DNA of 64,000 nt from Pseudomonas veronii. GTDB lineage: Bacteria; Pseudomonadota; Gammaproteobacteria; Pseudomonadales; Pseudomonadaceae. The notes beneath the pieces are model-generated. The model had not been told where the DNA came from and did not search any database. It saw only the letters and a program-made list of their open reading frames with translations. The stretch lies in NCBI RefSeq assembly GCF_001439695.1, contig NZ_JYLL01000002.1:186001-250000 (forward strand). The letters run 5' to 3'. A program made the translations under genes and the position numbers. Of this stretch, positions 17,902 through 27,931 are shown piece after piece (positions within the stretch are counted from its first letter, which is position 1; the number at the start of each line of letters is the position of its first letter).

Positions 17902-18438
17902 ATGTCGACCTCGGCCCGCCTGATTCTTATTGTTTGCGCCGCGCTGCTCAGCGCCTGCGCAAGCCGCCCGCAGCCTGCGCCCGTAGCGGCCAAGCCTAAA
18001 CCAGTGTTCAACTATTCCAGCCAGAGTTCGCCTGTCGCTGAAGACGTGCTGTTCCGCGCGCTGGGCCTGGTCGGTACGCCTTATCGTTGGGGCGGCAATA
18101 CGCCGGACTCCGGTTTCGATTGCAGCGGGTTGATCGGGTTTGTCTACCGTGATGCCGCGGGTATCTCTCTGCCGCGCACCACGCGCGAACTGATCGTGAT
18201 GCGCGCCCAGGACGTCAGCGCACAGAACCTGCAAACCGGTGACCTGCTGTTCTTCGCCACGGGTGGCGGCTCGCAGGTCAGCCACGCCGGGATCTATGTC
18301 GGCGAAGGGCGCTTTGTGCATGCGCCGCAGACGGGCGGTACGGTGAAGCTGGACACCTTGTCCAAAGCCTACTGGCAGAACGCCTACCTGAGCGCCAAGC
18401 GCGTGTTGCCGGCTGAGCACTTGGCCCGCAACCCCTAA
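17902..18438 (+). CDS. NlpC/P60 family lipoprotein, second of a pair
   Basis: 178 residues with a lipobox at LLSAC (after MSTSARLILIVCAA). The catalytic domain is almost parallel to that of the upstream gene: GTPYRWGG, DCSGL, PRTTREL, SHAGIYVG, and HAPQTGG for the third catalytic position. It lacks most of the long charged spacer of its neighbour. The two genes look like an old tandem duplication and probably act on peptidoglycan from the inner face of the outer membrane. Confidence 0.9.
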   Translation: MSTSARLILIVCAALLSACASRPQPAPVAAKPKPVFNYSSQSSPVAEDVLFRALGLVGTPYRWGGNTPDSGFDCSGLIGFVYRDAAGISLPRTTRELIVMRAQDVSAQNLQTGDLLFFATGGGSQVSHAGIYVGEGRFVHAPQTGGTVKLDTLSKAYWQNAYLSAKRVLPAEHLARNP

Positions 18439-18457
18439 GCCAAAGCAGGATCCAAAT

Positions 18458-18560
18458 GTGGGAGGGAGCTTGCTCCCGATGAGGGCGTGTCAGTCCATGC
18501 ATTCAGTGACTGACCCACCGCTATCGTGGGCAAGTCGAATCGTCGCACCGCCCCTCCCAC
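18458..18560. repeat. REPIN-like element, degenerate right arm
   Basis: The left REP is GTGGGAGGGAGCTTGCTCCC (18458-18477). The right arm keeps CCCTCCCAC but its hairpin part (GGGCAAGTCGAATCG) has diverged. It lies between convergent genes. Confidence 0.7.
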
Positions 18561-18571
18561 ATTTGTAATAG

Positions 18572-19885
18572 TTACTTAGCCGCAGAAACCCGCCACACCT
18601 TATTCCCCACATCGTCCGCCACCAGCAAATCACCCTGCTTGTCGATGACCACGCCAACCGGTCGTCCCATGGCTTGTTCTTCGCTGTTGAGGAACCCAGT
18701 CAGCACGTCCGCTGGCGGCCCCTTCGGTTTGCCGCCCTCGAACGGTACGAAGATCACCTTGTAGCCGCTGTGCGGCTTGCGGTTCCACGAGCCGTGCTGG
18801 CCGATAAACGCGCCGTTGATAAAGGGCGCCGGGAGTTTGCTGCCCTCGGCGAAGGTCAGGCCCAGCGAGGCGGTATGTGGGCCTACGGCGTAGTCCGGCG
18901 CAATGGCTTTGGCCACCAGGTCCGGGTTCTGCGGTGTGACGCGTACATCCACGTGCTGCCCGTAATAGCTGAAGGGCCAGCCATAAAAGGCGCCATCCTG
19001 GACCGAGGTGATGTAGTCCGGCACCAGGTCGCTGCCGATCTCGTCGCGCTCGTTCACTGCCGTCCACAGCTTGCCGCTCTGCGGTTCCCAGGCCATGCCG
19101 TTCGGGTTGCGCAGGCCGGAGGCGAAGATACGGTGCTGGCCGCTGGCGCGGTCGACTTCCCAGATCGCCGCGCGGCCTTGTTCCGCTTCCAGGCCGTTCT
19201 CGGCGACGTTGCTGTTGGAACCGACGCTCACATACAACTTGCTGCCGTCCTTGCTGGCCACCACGTTTTTCGTCCAGTGATGGTTGATGCTGCCCGCTGG
19301 CAGGTCGATGACCTTGCTGCCGGCGGCCTTGATCGCGGTTTCGCCGGTCTGATAGGGAAAGCGCAACAGCTTGTCCGAATCGGCCACGTACAGGTCATTG
19401 CCCACCAGCGTCATGCCGAAGGGCGAGTTGAGGTTTTCCAGGAACACGGTGCGGGTCTCCGCGACCCCGTCATGGTCGGCATCGCGCAGCAGGGTGATGC
19501 GGTTCGGGCTCGGCACACCGGCACCGGCGCGGCCCATGACTTTTTGCATCACCCAACCCCGCAGGCCTTTGGCGTCGTCCGGCTTGGGCGGCGCGTTGGT
19601 TTCCGCCACCAGCACATCGCCATTGGGCAGTACATACAGCCAGCGCGGGTGGTCCAGGCCTTCGGCGAACGCCGCCACTTGGGTGCCGGCGGCGGCCGTG
19701 GGCTGGGTGCCCGCCGGCCAGCCGATGGCCGGAGCGATGTTCACGGTGGGGATCAGGGTCTTGTTCGGCTCCGGCAGCTGCGGTGAAGGCCCGGTGCCAT
19801 CGGACACCTTCAGGGTCGAGCTTTCCCCGCAGGCGGCGAGGGTGCCCGCGAGCATGATCAGTAAGGCGAGTCTTGTTTTATGCAT
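18572..19885 (-). CDS. Sorbosone dehydrogenase-like PQQ-family lipoprotein
   Basis: 437 residues with a lipoprotein signal ([19 protein letters not shown], lipid-carrying Cys19). The rest is a six-bladed beta-propeller of the L-sorbosone/glucose-sorbosone dehydrogenase family. Propeller sequences seen are [72 protein letters not shown] and [10 protein letters not shown] good AGGAGA site precedes the ATG. Family enzymes oxidise sugars or aldoses in the periplasm with PQQ, but the substrate cannot be read from the sequence. It is divergent from the cobalamin operon. Confidence 0.85.
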   Translation of the reverse strand: MHKTRLALLIMLAGTLAACGESSTLKVSDGTGPSPQLPEPNKTLIPTVNIAPAIGWPAGTQPTAAAGTQVAAFAEGLDHPRWLYVLPNGDVLVAETNAPPKPDDAKGLRGWVMQKVMGRAGAGVPSPNRITLLRDADHDGVAETRTVFLENLNSPFGMTLVGNDLYVADSDKLLRFPYQTGETAIKAAGSKVIDLPAGSINHHWTKNVVASKDGSKLYVSVGSNSNVAENGLEAEQGRAAIWEVDRASGQHRIFASGLRNPNGMAWEPQSGKLWTAVNERDEIGSDLVPDYITSVQDGAFYGWPFSYYGQHVDVRVTPQNPDLVAKAIAPDYAVGPHTASLGLTFAEGSKLPAPFINGAFIGQHGSWNRKPHSGYKVIFVPFEGGKPKGPPADVLTGFLNSEEQAMGRPVGVVIDKQGDLLVADDVGNKVWRVSAAK

Positions 19886-19999
19886 GGTTTTCTCCTGGAT
19901 GCCTGTAAGGGTAGAGGCGCCCGATGCGGCGATGGTTCAAGTGCAAGGCCAGCTTTAATTGACGCTCCACCCCCAACCCACTAACCTTCGCCGCTTGTT

Positions 20000-20216
20000 C
20001 CAGGTGCTCTGTGACCCACGGGTCGACTGAGTGAAACAGGGAAGCCGGTGAGTGAGCGCACTTGTACACAGTGCTGCCGCGATTCCGGCGCTGCCCCCGC
20101 AACGGTAAATGAGTCAAGACGGTGCTGTTTGCCACTGTATCGCCTGCGATATGGGAAGGCGCGCCGTCGGCGTGCGCTCTAGCGCGCCACTCATGAGCCC
20201 GGAGACCGGCCTGGAT
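20000..20216 (+). promoter_or_regulatory. Cobalamin (adenosylcobalamin) riboswitch
   Basis: Conserved blocks of the class appear in order: GGGAAGCCGGTG (20039-20050), GCTGCCCCCGCAACGGTAA (20090-20108), a GCCACTG block near 20130, TGGGAAGGCG (about 20152-20161), and AGCCCGGAGACCGGCCTGG (20196-20214). It precedes cobO and should switch the whole cobalamin operon off when the coenzyme is abundant. Confidence 0.93.
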
Positions 20217-20232
20217 CATCCAACAGCATCAC

Positions 20233-20285
20233 GGTGGGCGATGCTTGGCTGTCTGTTGTTGTTTTTTCCTGCCCGCCGTTTTTTG
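20233..20285 (+). terminator. Candidate terminator acting as riboswitch expression platform
   Basis: GGTGGGC (20233-20239) can pair with GCCCGCC (20271-20277), with one G-U wobble, and is followed directly by GTTTTTTG. Its place between the riboswitch and cobO suggests transcriptional attenuation. The 31-nt loop is long, so this is an inference. Confidence 0.55.
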
Positions 20286-20308
20286 TCCAGCCCCAACGGA
20301 GAGCTGCC

Positions 20309-20920
20309 ATGACCGATTCCCCCGAGCGCGACGAACGCCATCTGGCGCGCATGCTGCGCAAAAAAGCCGTGATCGATGAACGCATCGCCAATTCCCCGAA
20401 CGAATGCGGCTTGCTGCTGGTGCTGACCGGCAACGGCAAAGGCAAGAGTAGCTCGGCGTTTGGCATGCTGGCCCGCGCCATGGGCCACGGCATGCAGTGC
20501 GGCGTGGTGCAGTTCATCAAGGGGCGCAACAGCACCGGCGAAGAACTGTTCTTCCGCCGTTTCCCCGAGCAAGTGCGTTTCCATGTAATGGGCGAGGGCT
20601 TTACCTGGGAAACCCAGGACCGCCAGCGCGATATCGCGGCCGCCGAAGCCGCCTGGGCGGTGTCCCGCCAATTGTTGCAAGACCCGAGCATCGGCCTGGT
20701 GGTGCTGGATGAGCTGAACATCGCGCTCAAGCACGGCTACCTCGACCTCGATCAAGTCCTCAGCGACCTGCAGGCCCGCCCGCCGATGCAGCACGTGGTG
20801 GTCACCGGCCGTGGCGCCAAACCTGAACTGATCGAAATGGGCGACACCGTCACCGACATGGGCATGCTCAAGCATGCGTTCCAGGCCGGTATCAAGGCAC
20901 AGAAAGGCGTCGAACTTTGA
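20309..20920 (+). CDS. cobO: Cob(I)yrinic acid a,c-diamide adenosyltransferase
   Basis: Adds the 5'-deoxyadenosyl group of ATP to the reduced corrin cobalt. 203 residues from the ATG at 20309, preceded by ACGGAGAG; an in-frame upstream ATG at 20234 lies inside the attenuator region. It has the CobA/CobO P-loop GNGKGKSSSAFGMLARA, the KGRNSTGEE loop and a VVLDELNIAL Walker B-like motif. It is the first gene after the cobalamin riboswitch. Confidence 0.95.
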   Translation: MTDSPERDERHLARMLRKKAVIDERIANSPNECGLLLVLTGNGKGKSSSAFGMLARAMGHGMQCGVVQFIKGRNSTGEELFFRRFPEQVRFHVMGEGFTWETQDRQRDIAAAEAAWAVSRQLLQDPSIGLVVLDELNIALKHGYLDLDQVLSDLQARPPMQHVVVTGRGAKPELIEMGDTVTDMGMLKHAFQAGIKAQKGVEL

Positions 20921-22284
20921 ATCAGCCCCGCCATTGCCCGGCTGTCTTGATCGCCGCACCGGCGTCCGGCCAGGGCAAAACCACGGTCACCGCCGCGCTG
21001 GCGCGCTTGCACCGCAACCTGGGGCGCAAGGTGCGTGTGTTCAAATGCGGCCCGGACTTCCTCGACCCGATGATCCACGAGCGCGCCAGCGGTGCGCCGG
21101 TGTATCAATTGGACATGTGGATGGTGGGCGAGCAGGAAAGTCGCCGCCTACTGTGGGAAGCAGCGGGGGAGGCGGACCTGATCCTGATCGAAGGCGTGAT
21201 GGGGCTGTTCGACGGCACACCTTCCAGCGCCGACCTGGCGCGGCACTTCGGTGTGCCGGTGCTCGGCGTGATCGATGGCACGGCCATGGCGCAGACCTTC
21301 GGCGCCCTGGCCCTCGGCCTGGCACGCTATCAGCCGGACTTGCCGTTCGCCGGCGTGCTGGCCAACCGCGTCGGCACCCTGCGCCATGCGCAATTGCTCG
21401 AAGGCAGCCTCACCGAAGGCCTGCGCTGGTATGGCGCGCTGTCCCGCGAGACCGCTATCGAATTACCCAGCCGCCACCTGGGCCTGGTGCAAGCCAGCGA
21501 ACTGAATGACCTCGACCTGCGCCTGGACGCCGCCGCCCAAGCGTTGGGCAGCAGCTGCGAGGTTGCGTTGCCGCCGCCGGTCACCTTTGCCGCACCGCCG
21601 GTAACCCGCACTGAACCGTTGCTGGCTGGCGTGCGGATCGCCGTCGCGCGTGACGAAGCCTTCGCCTTCACTTACGGTGCCAGCCTCGATCTGCTACGGG
21701 CGATGGGCGCCGAGTTGAGCTTCTTCTCGCCGATCCATGATCGCCAATTGCCAGACGCCGACAGCCTCTATCTGCCCGGTGGTTACCCGGAATTGCATCA
21801 CCAGGCACTGTCGGAAAACACCGCGATGCTGGAGGCGATCCGTGTCCATCACGCTGCCGGCAAACCGCTGCTCGCCGAGTGTGGCGGCATGCTCTATCTG
21901 CTGGATTCGCTCACCGATGTCGACGGCCTCCGCGCCGGACTGGTCGGCCTGCTGCAGGGCGCTGCGGTGATGCAAAAGAAGCTCGCGGCGCTGGCTCTGC
22001 AAAGCGTCGAATTGCCCGAGGGCGTGTTGCGTGGGCACACCTATCACCACTCGCTGACCAGCACCGACTGGGTGCCCATTGCCCGTGGCGTGAGCCCCAA
22101 TGGCGGGCGCGGGGCCGAGGCGGTGTATCGACAGGGGCGGCTGACCGCTTCCTACGTTCACTTCTACTTCCCCTCCAACCCCCGGGCCGTGGCCGCGCTG
22201 TTTGCGCCCGAGCGAGTCGCACCGCACGCTACGCCACAGCACGAATCCACGGTGGGAGCGGGCTTGCCCGCGATAGGCTCATGA
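20917..22284 (+). CDS. cobB: Cobyrinic acid a,c-diamide synthase
   Basis: Glutamine-dependent amidation of the a and c side chains of (hydrogeno)byrinic/cobyrinic acid. 455 residues. The start is a TTG at 20917 overlapping the cobO stop, which leads directly into the N-terminal P-loop (APASGQGKTTVTAAL). The C-terminal glutaminase domain has the nucleophile in PLLAECGGMLYL and the histidine region RGHTYHHS. The last codons ([11 protein letters not shown]) are translated REP-like sequence (22252-22276), and the stop overlaps the bluB ATG (ATGA). Confidence 0.95.
   Translation: MNQPRHCPAVLIAAPASGQGKTTVTAALARLHRNLGRKVRVFKCGPDFLDPMIHERASGAPVYQLDMWMVGEQESRRLLWEAAGEADLILIEGVMGLFDGTPSSADLARHFGVPVLGVIDGTAMAQTFGALALGLARYQPDLPFAGVLANRVGTLRHAQLLEGSLTEGLRWYGALSRETAIELPSRHLGLVQASELNDLDLRLDAAAQALGSSCEVALPPPVTFAAPPVTRTEPLLAGVRIAVARDEAFAFTYGASLDLLRAMGAELSFFSPIHDRQLPDADSLYLPGGYPELHHQALSENTAMLEAIRVHHAAGKPLLAECGGMLYLLDSLTDVDGLRAGLVGLLQGAAVMQKKLAALALQSVELPEGVLRGHTYHHSLTSTDWVPIARGVSPNGGRGAEAVYRQGRLTASYVHFYFPSNPRAVAALFAPERVAPHATPQHESTVGAGLPAIGS
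22252..22276 (+). repeat. Single REP sequence forming the end of cobB
   Basis: GTGGGAGCGGGCTTGCCCGC (22252-22271) plus GATAG is a typical half of a REPIN. It is translated as part of the cobB C-terminus and ends 4 bases before the bluB ATG. Confidence 0.75.
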
Positions 22285-22931
22285 CCGACAACGCTTTCCC
22301 CCAGGCCGAGCGCGACGCCGTCTACCGTGCCATCGCCGAACGCCGTGACATGCGTCACTTCAGCGGCGGTGACGTGGCTCCCGAACTGCTGCAGCGCTTG
22401 CTCCAGGCCGCACACCAGGCGCCGAGCGTCGGCTTGATGCAGCCGTGGCGTTTTATCCGCATCAGCGACCGCCTATTGCGTGGGCGGATTCAACAGTTGG
22501 TGGAGGAAGAACGCATACGCACCGCCGAGGCCTTGGGCGAGCGTTCCGATACGTTTATGAAGCTCAAGGTCGAAGGCATCCACGACTGCGCCGAAGTGCT
22601 GGTGGCGGCGCTGATGGATGAGCGCGAGCGACATATCTTCGGCCGGCGTACCTTGCCGGAAATGGACATGGCCTCGCTGTCCTGCGCGATCCAGAATCTG
22701 TGGCTGGCCGCGCGGGTCGAAGGCCTGGGCATGGGCTGGGTGTCGTTGTTCGAACCGCAGGCCCTGGCCGACCTGCTGGGCTTGCCGCCCGGCGCGAAAC
22801 CCTTGGCGGTGTTGTGCCTGGGGCCGGTCGAGGCGTTCTATCCGGCACCGATGTTGCAGCTCGAAGGCTGGGCCGAACCGCGCCCGCTGAGTGACATGTT
22901 GTATGAAAATACCTGGGGAGTGCGTCAATGA
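22281..22931 (+). CDS. bluB: 5,6-dimethylbenzimidazole synthase
   Basis: Oxygen-dependent cannibalisation of reduced FMN to the lower ligand DMB. 216 residues from the ATG at 22281, which overlaps the cobB stop by 4 bp. Nitroreductase-like fold with the BluB hallmarks [37 protein letters not shown] and the late [12 protein letters not shown]. Its presence implies aerobic synthesis of the DMB base that CobT then activates. Confidence 0.94.
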   Translation: MTDNAFPQAERDAVYRAIAERRDMRHFSGGDVAPELLQRLLQAAHQAPSVGLMQPWRFIRISDRLLRGRIQQLVEEERIRTAEALGERSDTFMKLKVEGIHDCAEVLVAALMDERERHIFGRRTLPEMDMASLSCAIQNLWLAARVEGLGMGWVSLFEPQALADLLGLPPGAKPLAVLCLGPVEAFYPAPMLQLEGWAEPRPLSDMLYENTWGVRQ

Positions 22932-23836
22932 GTGTGGCCTTGCTGTGTGTCGCTGCGGTGGCGCTGGATGCGCTGCTGGGCGAGCCCAGGCGCTGGCATC
23001 CGCTGGTGGCGTTCGGCAACTTCGCCGCGCGCATCGAGCAGCGTTTCAACAGCGGTGGCCGTGGCTGGCGCAGCCACGGCGTGACCGCCTGGTTTATTGC
23101 GGTGGTGCCGTTGACGCTGTTGGCCACCGCGTTGTCGTGGGCGCCTTACATCGGCTGGGTGCTGGAGATCCTCGCGTTGTACTGTGCCCTCGGCATGCGC
23201 AGTCTCGGCGAGCACGTGATCCCGGTGGCCCAGGCCCTGCGCGGCGATGACCTGGACGAAGCCCGGCGGCGCGTGAGTTACCTGGTGAGTCGCCAGACCA
23301 GTGAACTGGATCGCACTGAAGTCGCTCGCGCCGCCACCGAATCGGTGCTGGAAAACGGCAGCGACGCGGTGTTTGCCGCACTGTTCTGGTTTGTCGTCGC
23401 GGGTGTGCCGGGCGTGGTGCTGTACCGCTTGAGCAACACCCTCGACGCCATGTGGGGCTATCGCAACGAACGCTTCGAGCGTTTCGGATGGGCGGCGGCC
23501 AGGATCGACGATGTACTGAACTATATTCCGGCACGCCTGGTGGCGTTGACCTACGCCGTACTCGGTAAAACCAGGCTGGCCATCAAATGCTGGCGCCGTC
23601 AGGGCCCGACCTGGGACAGCCCCAACGCCGGTCCGGTGATGGCGGCGGGGGCAGGTGCCTTGGGCGTCGAGTTGGGCGGTGCCGCGATCTATCACGGTGA
23701 GCTGCACCAGCGTCCGCCACTGGGCGAAGGCCCGGCGGCGGATGCGGACGCCATCGACCGCGGCTGGCAACTGGTGCAGCGCGGCGTATGGTTGTGGCTG
23801 CTGATCCTATGCGTCGGGGGGCAATTGTATGCTTGA
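22928..23836 (+). CDS. cbiB: Adenosylcobinamide-phosphate synthase
   Basis: Membrane amide-bond-forming enzyme that attaches aminopropanol phosphate to adenosylcobyric acid (CobD in P. denitrificans naming). 302 residues with four to five hydrophobic segments. Conserved features are the opening [17 protein letters not shown], the [11 protein letters not shown] motif and [24 protein letters not shown]. It overlaps bluB by 4 bp and the next gene by 8 bp. Confidence 0.94.
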   Translation: MSVALLCVAAVALDALLGEPRRWHPLVAFGNFAARIEQRFNSGGRGWRSHGVTAWFIAVVPLTLLATALSWAPYIGWVLEILALYCALGMRSLGEHVIPVAQALRGDDLDEARRRVSYLVSRQTSELDRTEVARAATESVLENGSDAVFAALFWFVVAGVPGVVLYRLSNTLDAMWGYRNERFERFGWAAARIDDVLNYIPARLVALTYAVLGKTRLAIKCWRRQGPTWDSPNAGPVMAAGAGALGVELGGAAIYHGELHQRPPLGEGPAADADAIDRGWQLVQRGVWLWLLILCVGGQLYA

Positions 23837-24818
23837 GCACGGTGGCCGGCTGCGTAAGGCGGCGATTGAATATGGGATTGCCGAGGCCGAATGGCTCGAC
23901 CTGTCCAGCGGCCTGGCGCCCTGGCCGTGGCCGGTCCCCGAGATTCCGTTGCGCGCCTGGGCGCGTCTGCCGGAAACCGACGACGGTCTGGAGCAAGCCG
24001 CCAGCGAATACTATGGCACCGCGCATTTATTGCCAGTGCCGGGTTCCCAGGCGGCGATCCAACTGCTGCCGCGCTTGCGCCGGGGCGGCAAGGTCGGCGT
24101 GCTGTCACCTTGCTATGCCGAGCACGCCGAGGCCTGGCGTCGCGCCGGCTACGTGGTGCGCGAAGTGCAGGAGCAGGAGGTCGACTTCTTTCTCGACAGC
24201 CTGGACGTGCTGGTGGTGGTCAACCCGAATAACCCCACGGGCCTGAGCCTGACCCCGCAACGGCTGCTCGACTGGCATGCGCGGCTGGCCCAGCGCGGCG
24301 GTTGGCTGGTGGTGGACGAAGCGTTCATGGACGTCACGCCGCACCTGAGCCTGGCCGGCCAGGCCCATCAGGTCGGCCTGATCGTGCTGCGTTCGTTCGG
24401 CAAGTTCTTCGGCCTGGCCGGTGTGCGCCTGGGGTTTGTGCTGGCGGAGCGCAAGTTGCTCAAGCTGTTGGCCGAACAGGTCGGGCCGTGGGCGGTCAGC
24501 GGGCCGACGCGGGTGATCGGCCAAGCGTGTCTGCGCGATACCGCCGGGCACACCCGGCAACGCAACCGTTGCCTGGAAGCCGGCCAGCGCTTGTTCGATT
24601 TGCTTGAGCGCCAAGGTTTCCAACCCCAGGGCGGCTGCGCCCTGTTTCAATGGCTGATCACCCCTCACGCCGAACGCATGCACAACTTCATGGCCCAGCG
24701 CGGCATTCTGCTGCGCCTGTTTGTCCACGACAGCAGCCTGCGTTTTGGCCTGCCCGACACCGACGCCGATTGGCAGCGCCTGGAACAGGCCCTGATCGCC
24801 TACAAGGACGCGGTATGA
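23829..24818 (+). CDS. cobD: Threonine-phosphate decarboxylase
   Basis: PLP enzyme of the aminotransferase class II fold that makes (R)-1-aminopropan-2-ol phosphate for the nucleotide loop (CobC in P. denitrificans naming). 329 residues. It has [13 protein letters not shown] at the N-terminus, [13 protein letters not shown], the VVDEAFMDV aspartate and the PLP lysine in [17 protein letters not shown]. It precedes cobQ with an ATGA overlap. Confidence 0.93.
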   Translation: MLEHGGRLRKAAIEYGIAEAEWLDLSSGLAPWPWPVPEIPLRAWARLPETDDGLEQAASEYYGTAHLLPVPGSQAAIQLLPRLRRGGKVGVLSPCYAEHAEAWRRAGYVVREVQEQEVDFFLDSLDVLVVVNPNNPTGLSLTPQRLLDWHARLAQRGGWLVVDEAFMDVTPHLSLAGQAHQVGLIVLRSFGKFFGLAGVRLGFVLAERKLLKLLAEQVGPWAVSGPTRVIGQACLRDTAGHTRQRNRCLEAGQRLFDLLERQGFQPQGGCALFQWLITPHAERMHNFMAQRGILLRLFVHDSSLRFGLPDTDADWQRLEQALIAYKDAV

Positions 24819-26266
24819 GTACGCTGATGGTGCAAGGCACGACGTCCGATGCCGGTAAAAGCACCCTGGTCACCGCCTTGTGCCGCTGGCTGGTGCGCCA
24901 GGGCGTGGCGGTGGTGCCGTTCAAGCCGCAGAACATGGCGCTCAACAGCGCGGTGACGGCCGAAGGCGGCGAAATCGGCCGCGCCCAGGCGGTGCAGGCG
25001 CAGGCCGCCAACCTGGCGCCGCACACCGACATGAACCCGGTGCTGCTCAAACCCAACAGTGACACCGGCGCCCAAGTGATCATCCATGGCCGCGCCGTGA
25101 CCAGCATGAACGCAGTGGCCTATCACGACTACAAAGCCATCGCGATGCAGGCGGTGCTGGCGTCCCACACGCGTTTGAGCGACGCCTACCCGGTGGTGAT
25201 GGTGGAAGGCGCAGGCTCCCCGGCGGAGATCAACCTGCGTGCCAATGACATCGCCAACATGGGCTTCGCCGAGGCCGTGGATTGCCCGGTGCTGCTGATC
25301 GCCGACATCAATCGCGGCGGCGTGTTCGCGCATCTGGTGGGCACCCTTGAATTGCTTTCGCCGACCGAACAGGCGCGGGTCAAAGGCTTCATCATCAACC
25401 GCTTTCGCGGCGATATCGCCTTGTTGCAGCCAGGGCTGGATTGGCTGGAAGCGCGCACCGGCAAACCGGTGGTTGGCGTATTGCCCTACGTGATGGACCT
25501 GCACCTGGAGGCCGAAGACGGCATCGACCAGCGTCAGATCGACAAGGCGGCCGAGGTGCTCAAGGTGGTCGTGCCGGTGTTGCCGCGCATCAGCAACCAC
25601 ACCGACTTTGACCCGCTGCGCCTGCATCCCCAGGTGGACTTGCAGTTCATCGGCCCGGGCCAGCCGATTCCCGCCGCCGACCTGATTATTCTGCCGGGCT
25701 CGAAAAGCGTGCGCAGTGACCTCGCGTACCTGCGCGCCAATGGCTGGGACACTGCGGTGGCGCGGCACTTGCGCTACGGCGGCAAGGTGCTGGGAATTTG
25801 CGGCGGGTTGCAGATGCTCGGCGAGCAGGTGCATGACCCGCTCGGGCTCGAGGGGCCGGCCGGCTCCAGTGACGGTCTGGGGCTGCTGGCGTTCAGTACG
25901 ACGCTGGCGCAAGAGAAGCAGTTGCGCAATGTGCGTGGGCGCCTGTTGCTGGAGGACGCCGAGGTCAGTGGGTATGAGATCCATGCGGGCGTGACGTCCG
26001 GCGCGGCTCTGGAACGTCCTGCTGTGTATCTGGACGATGGCCGACATGACGGCGCCCAGAGCGCCGACGGGCAAATCCTCGGGACTTATCTGCACGGTGT
26101 ATTCGAAACCCCGGCCGCGTGCAGCGCCTTGTTGCGCTGGGCCGGTGTGCAGGCGGTGCAGGAGGTCGATTACCACGCCCTGCGCGAGCGCGACATCGAA
26201 CGGTTGGCCGACCTGGTGGAACAGCATCTGGATACCGCGCTGTTGCGCAGGTTGTGTGGGATTTGA
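24815..26266 (+). CDS. cobQ: Cobyric acid synthase
   Basis: Amidates the b, d, e and g side chains of adenosylcobyrinic acid diamide. 483 residues from the ATG at 24815, which overlaps the preceding stop (ATGA). The P-loop-like start is [18 protein letters not shown], followed by [13 protein letters not shown]. The C-terminal glutaminase domain carries [12 protein letters not shown] (nucleophile) and GTYLHGVFE (histidine). A 91-bp gap with a REP separates it from cobU. Confidence 0.96.
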   Translation: MSTLMVQGTTSDAGKSTLVTALCRWLVRQGVAVVPFKPQNMALNSAVTAEGGEIGRAQAVQAQAANLAPHTDMNPVLLKPNSDTGAQVIIHGRAVTSMNAVAYHDYKAIAMQAVLASHTRLSDAYPVVMVEGAGSPAEINLRANDIANMGFAEAVDCPVLLIADINRGGVFAHLVGTLELLSPTEQARVKGFIINRFRGDIALLQPGLDWLEARTGKPVVGVLPYVMDLHLEAEDGIDQRQIDKAAEVLKVVVPVLPRISNHTDFDPLRLHPQVDLQFIGPGQPIPAADLIILPGSKSVRSDLAYLRANGWDTAVARHLRYGGKVLGICGGLQMLGEQVHDPLGLEGPAGSSDGLGLLAFSTTLAQEKQLRNVRGRLLLEDAEVSGYEIHAGVTSGAALERPAVYLDDGRHDGAQSADGQILGTYLHGVFETPAACSALLRWAGVQAVQEVDYHALRERDIERLADLVEQHLDTALLRRLCGI

Positions 26267-26290
26267 GGGCTTGCCTGAGACACCGAGGTG

Positions 26291-26318
26291 CCTGCATCGC
26301 TGGCACGCCAGCTCCCAC
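26291..26318 (-). repeat. Single REP between cobQ and cobU
   Basis: On the minus strand this reads GTGGGAGCTGGCGTGCCAGC followed by GATGCAGG, a REP half. It is flanked by direct copies of ACCGAGGTGCC at 26282-26292 and 26342-26352. Confidence 0.6.
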
Positions 26319-26357
26319 CGTTGACCGAGCCCGGCTCGAATACCGAGGTGCCATCCC

Positions 26358-26879
26358 ATGCTCCAACTGATTCTCGGCGGCGCCCGTTCCGGCAAGAGCC
26401 GCCTGGCGGAAAAACTCGCCAGCGACAGCGCGTTGCCCGTCATTTATATCGCCACCAGCCAACCGCTGGACGGCGAGATGAACCAGCGTGTCGCCCTGCA
26501 TCGCCAGCGCCGCCCGGATCACTGGGGCCTGATCGAAGAACCGATCGAACTGGCACGGGTGCTGCGCGAAAACGCCGCGCCCGAGCGCTGCCTGCTGGTG
26601 GATTGCCTCACGCTCTGGCTGACCAATCTGCTGCTGCTCGATAACCCCGAGCGTCTGGCTTTTGAGCGTGACCAATTGCTCGAAAGCCTGGCCTCATTGC
26701 CAGGTGAAATCCTGTTTGTCAGCAACGAGACCGGTTTGGGTGTCGTGCCGCTGGGCGAATTGACTCGCCGCTATGTGGATGAAGCCGGTTGGCTGCATCA
26801 AGCCTTGGCCGAACGGTGTCAGCGCGTTGTCCTGACCGTTGCCGGCCTGCCCCTGACTTTGAAAGGTACTGCGTTATGA
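26358..26879 (+). CDS. cobU: Adenosylcobinamide kinase / adenosylcobinamide-phosphate guanylyltransferase
   Basis: Bifunctional enzyme that phosphorylates adenosylcobinamide and then forms adenosylcobinamide-GDP (CobP in P. denitrificans naming). 173 residues with the P-loop [15 protein letters not shown], the [12 protein letters not shown] block, the HRQRRPDHW guanylyl-attachment region and the late [21 protein letters not shown] cut into family motifs. The stop overlaps the cobT start (ATGA). Confidence 0.95.
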   Translation: MLQLILGGARSGKSRLAEKLASDSALPVIYIATSQPLDGEMNQRVALHRQRRPDHWGLIEEPIELARVLRENAAPERCLLVDCLTLWLTNLLLLDNPERLAFERDQLLESLASLPGEILFVSNETGLGVVPLGELTRRYVDEAGWLHQALAERCQRVVLTVAGLPLTLKGTAL

Positions 26880-27931
26880 CGGAAACCTGGTGGCTCAACC
26901 CGTGCAAGGCCAGCGACGCTTCGGCGTATCAACACGCCTTGGCGCGCCAACAGCAATTGACCAAGCCGGCCGGCTCCCTCGGCCGCCTGGAAGCGTTGGC
27001 GGTGCAGTTGGCCGGCCTGCAAGGCCGGGTCAAACCGGCGATGGAGCAGGTGTGGATCGCCATCTTTGCCGGCGACCACGGCGTGGTGGCCGAAGGCGTG
27101 TCGGCGTATCCCCAGGCAGTCACCGGGCAGATGCTGCATAACTTTGTCGCCGGCGGTGCGGCCATCAGCGTATTGGCGCAGCAACTGGCGGCGCAGTTGG
27201 AAGTGATCGACCTCGGCACGGTGACGCCGTCGCTGAACCTGCCCGGCGTGCGTCACTTGAATATCGCAGCGGGCACCGCCAACTTCGTCAACGGCCCGGC
27301 GATGACCGAGGCGCAAGGGCGGCTGGCGCTGCAGGCCGGTCGCGACAGCGCGCGCCGTGCGTTGGCGAGCGGCGCACAGCTGTTTATCGGCGGCGAGATG
27401 GGGATCGGCAACACCACCGCCGCCAGCGCGTTGGCGTGTGCCTTGCTCGATTGCCCGGTGAGCGATTTGACCGGGCCGGGTACCGGCCTGGATGCCCGGG
27501 GTGTCAGCCACAAAGTCACCGTCATCGAACGCGCACTGGCGGTGCATGCCGCGCAACGCGGTGATGCGCTGCACACCCTGTTCAACCTCGGCGGGTTGGA
27601 GATCGCGGCGTTGGTCGGTGCCTATCTGGCCTGCGCCCAGGACGGCATCGTGGTGCTGGTGGACGGCTTTATCTGCAGCGTTGCCGCGTTGGTCGCCACG
27701 CGGCTGAACCCGGCGAGCCGGGAGTGGCTGGTGTTCGGCCATCGCGGCGCCGAGCCTGGCCATCGCCACGTGCTGCACTGCCTCGACGCGCAACCGTTGC
27801 TCGAACTCGGCCTGCGGCTCGGCGAAGGCAGCGGCGCGGCGTTGGCGGTGCCACTGCTGCGCCTGGCCTGCGCGCTGCACGGGCAGATGGCGACATTCGC
27901 CGAAGCCGCCGTGGCGGACCGCCCGGCATGA
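26876..27931 (+). CDS. cobT: Nicotinate-nucleotide--dimethylbenzimidazole phosphoribosyltransferase
   Basis: Makes alpha-ribazole phosphate from DMB and NaMN. 351 residues from the ATG at 26876. Motifs seen are [11 protein letters not shown] near the start, [17 protein letters not shown], the [13 protein letters not shown] substrate motif and [13 protein letters not shown], with the C-terminal [16 protein letters not shown] carrying the catalytic glutamate region. It overlaps both neighbours by 4 bp. Confidence 0.96.
   Translation: MTETWWLNPCKASDASAYQHALARQQQLTKPAGSLGRLEALAVQLAGLQGRVKPAMEQVWIAIFAGDHGVVAEGVSAYPQAVTGQMLHNFVAGGAAISVLAQQLAAQLEVIDLGTVTPSLNLPGVRHLNIAAGTANFVNGPAMTEAQGRLALQAGRDSARRALASGAQLFIGGEMGIGNTTAASALACALLDCPVSDLTGPGTGLDARGVSHKVTVIERALAVHAAQRGDALHTLFNLGGLEIAALVGAYLACAQDGIVVLVDGFICSVAALVATRLNPASREWLVFGHRGAEPGHRHVLHCLDAQPLLELGLRLGEGSGAALAVPLLRLACALHGQMATFAEAAVADRPA

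Noticed and set aside
24800..26443. 547-codon frame opposite cobQ
   Set aside because: Shadow frame of a conserved enzyme; composition is typical of antisense reading (H, Q, R, V).
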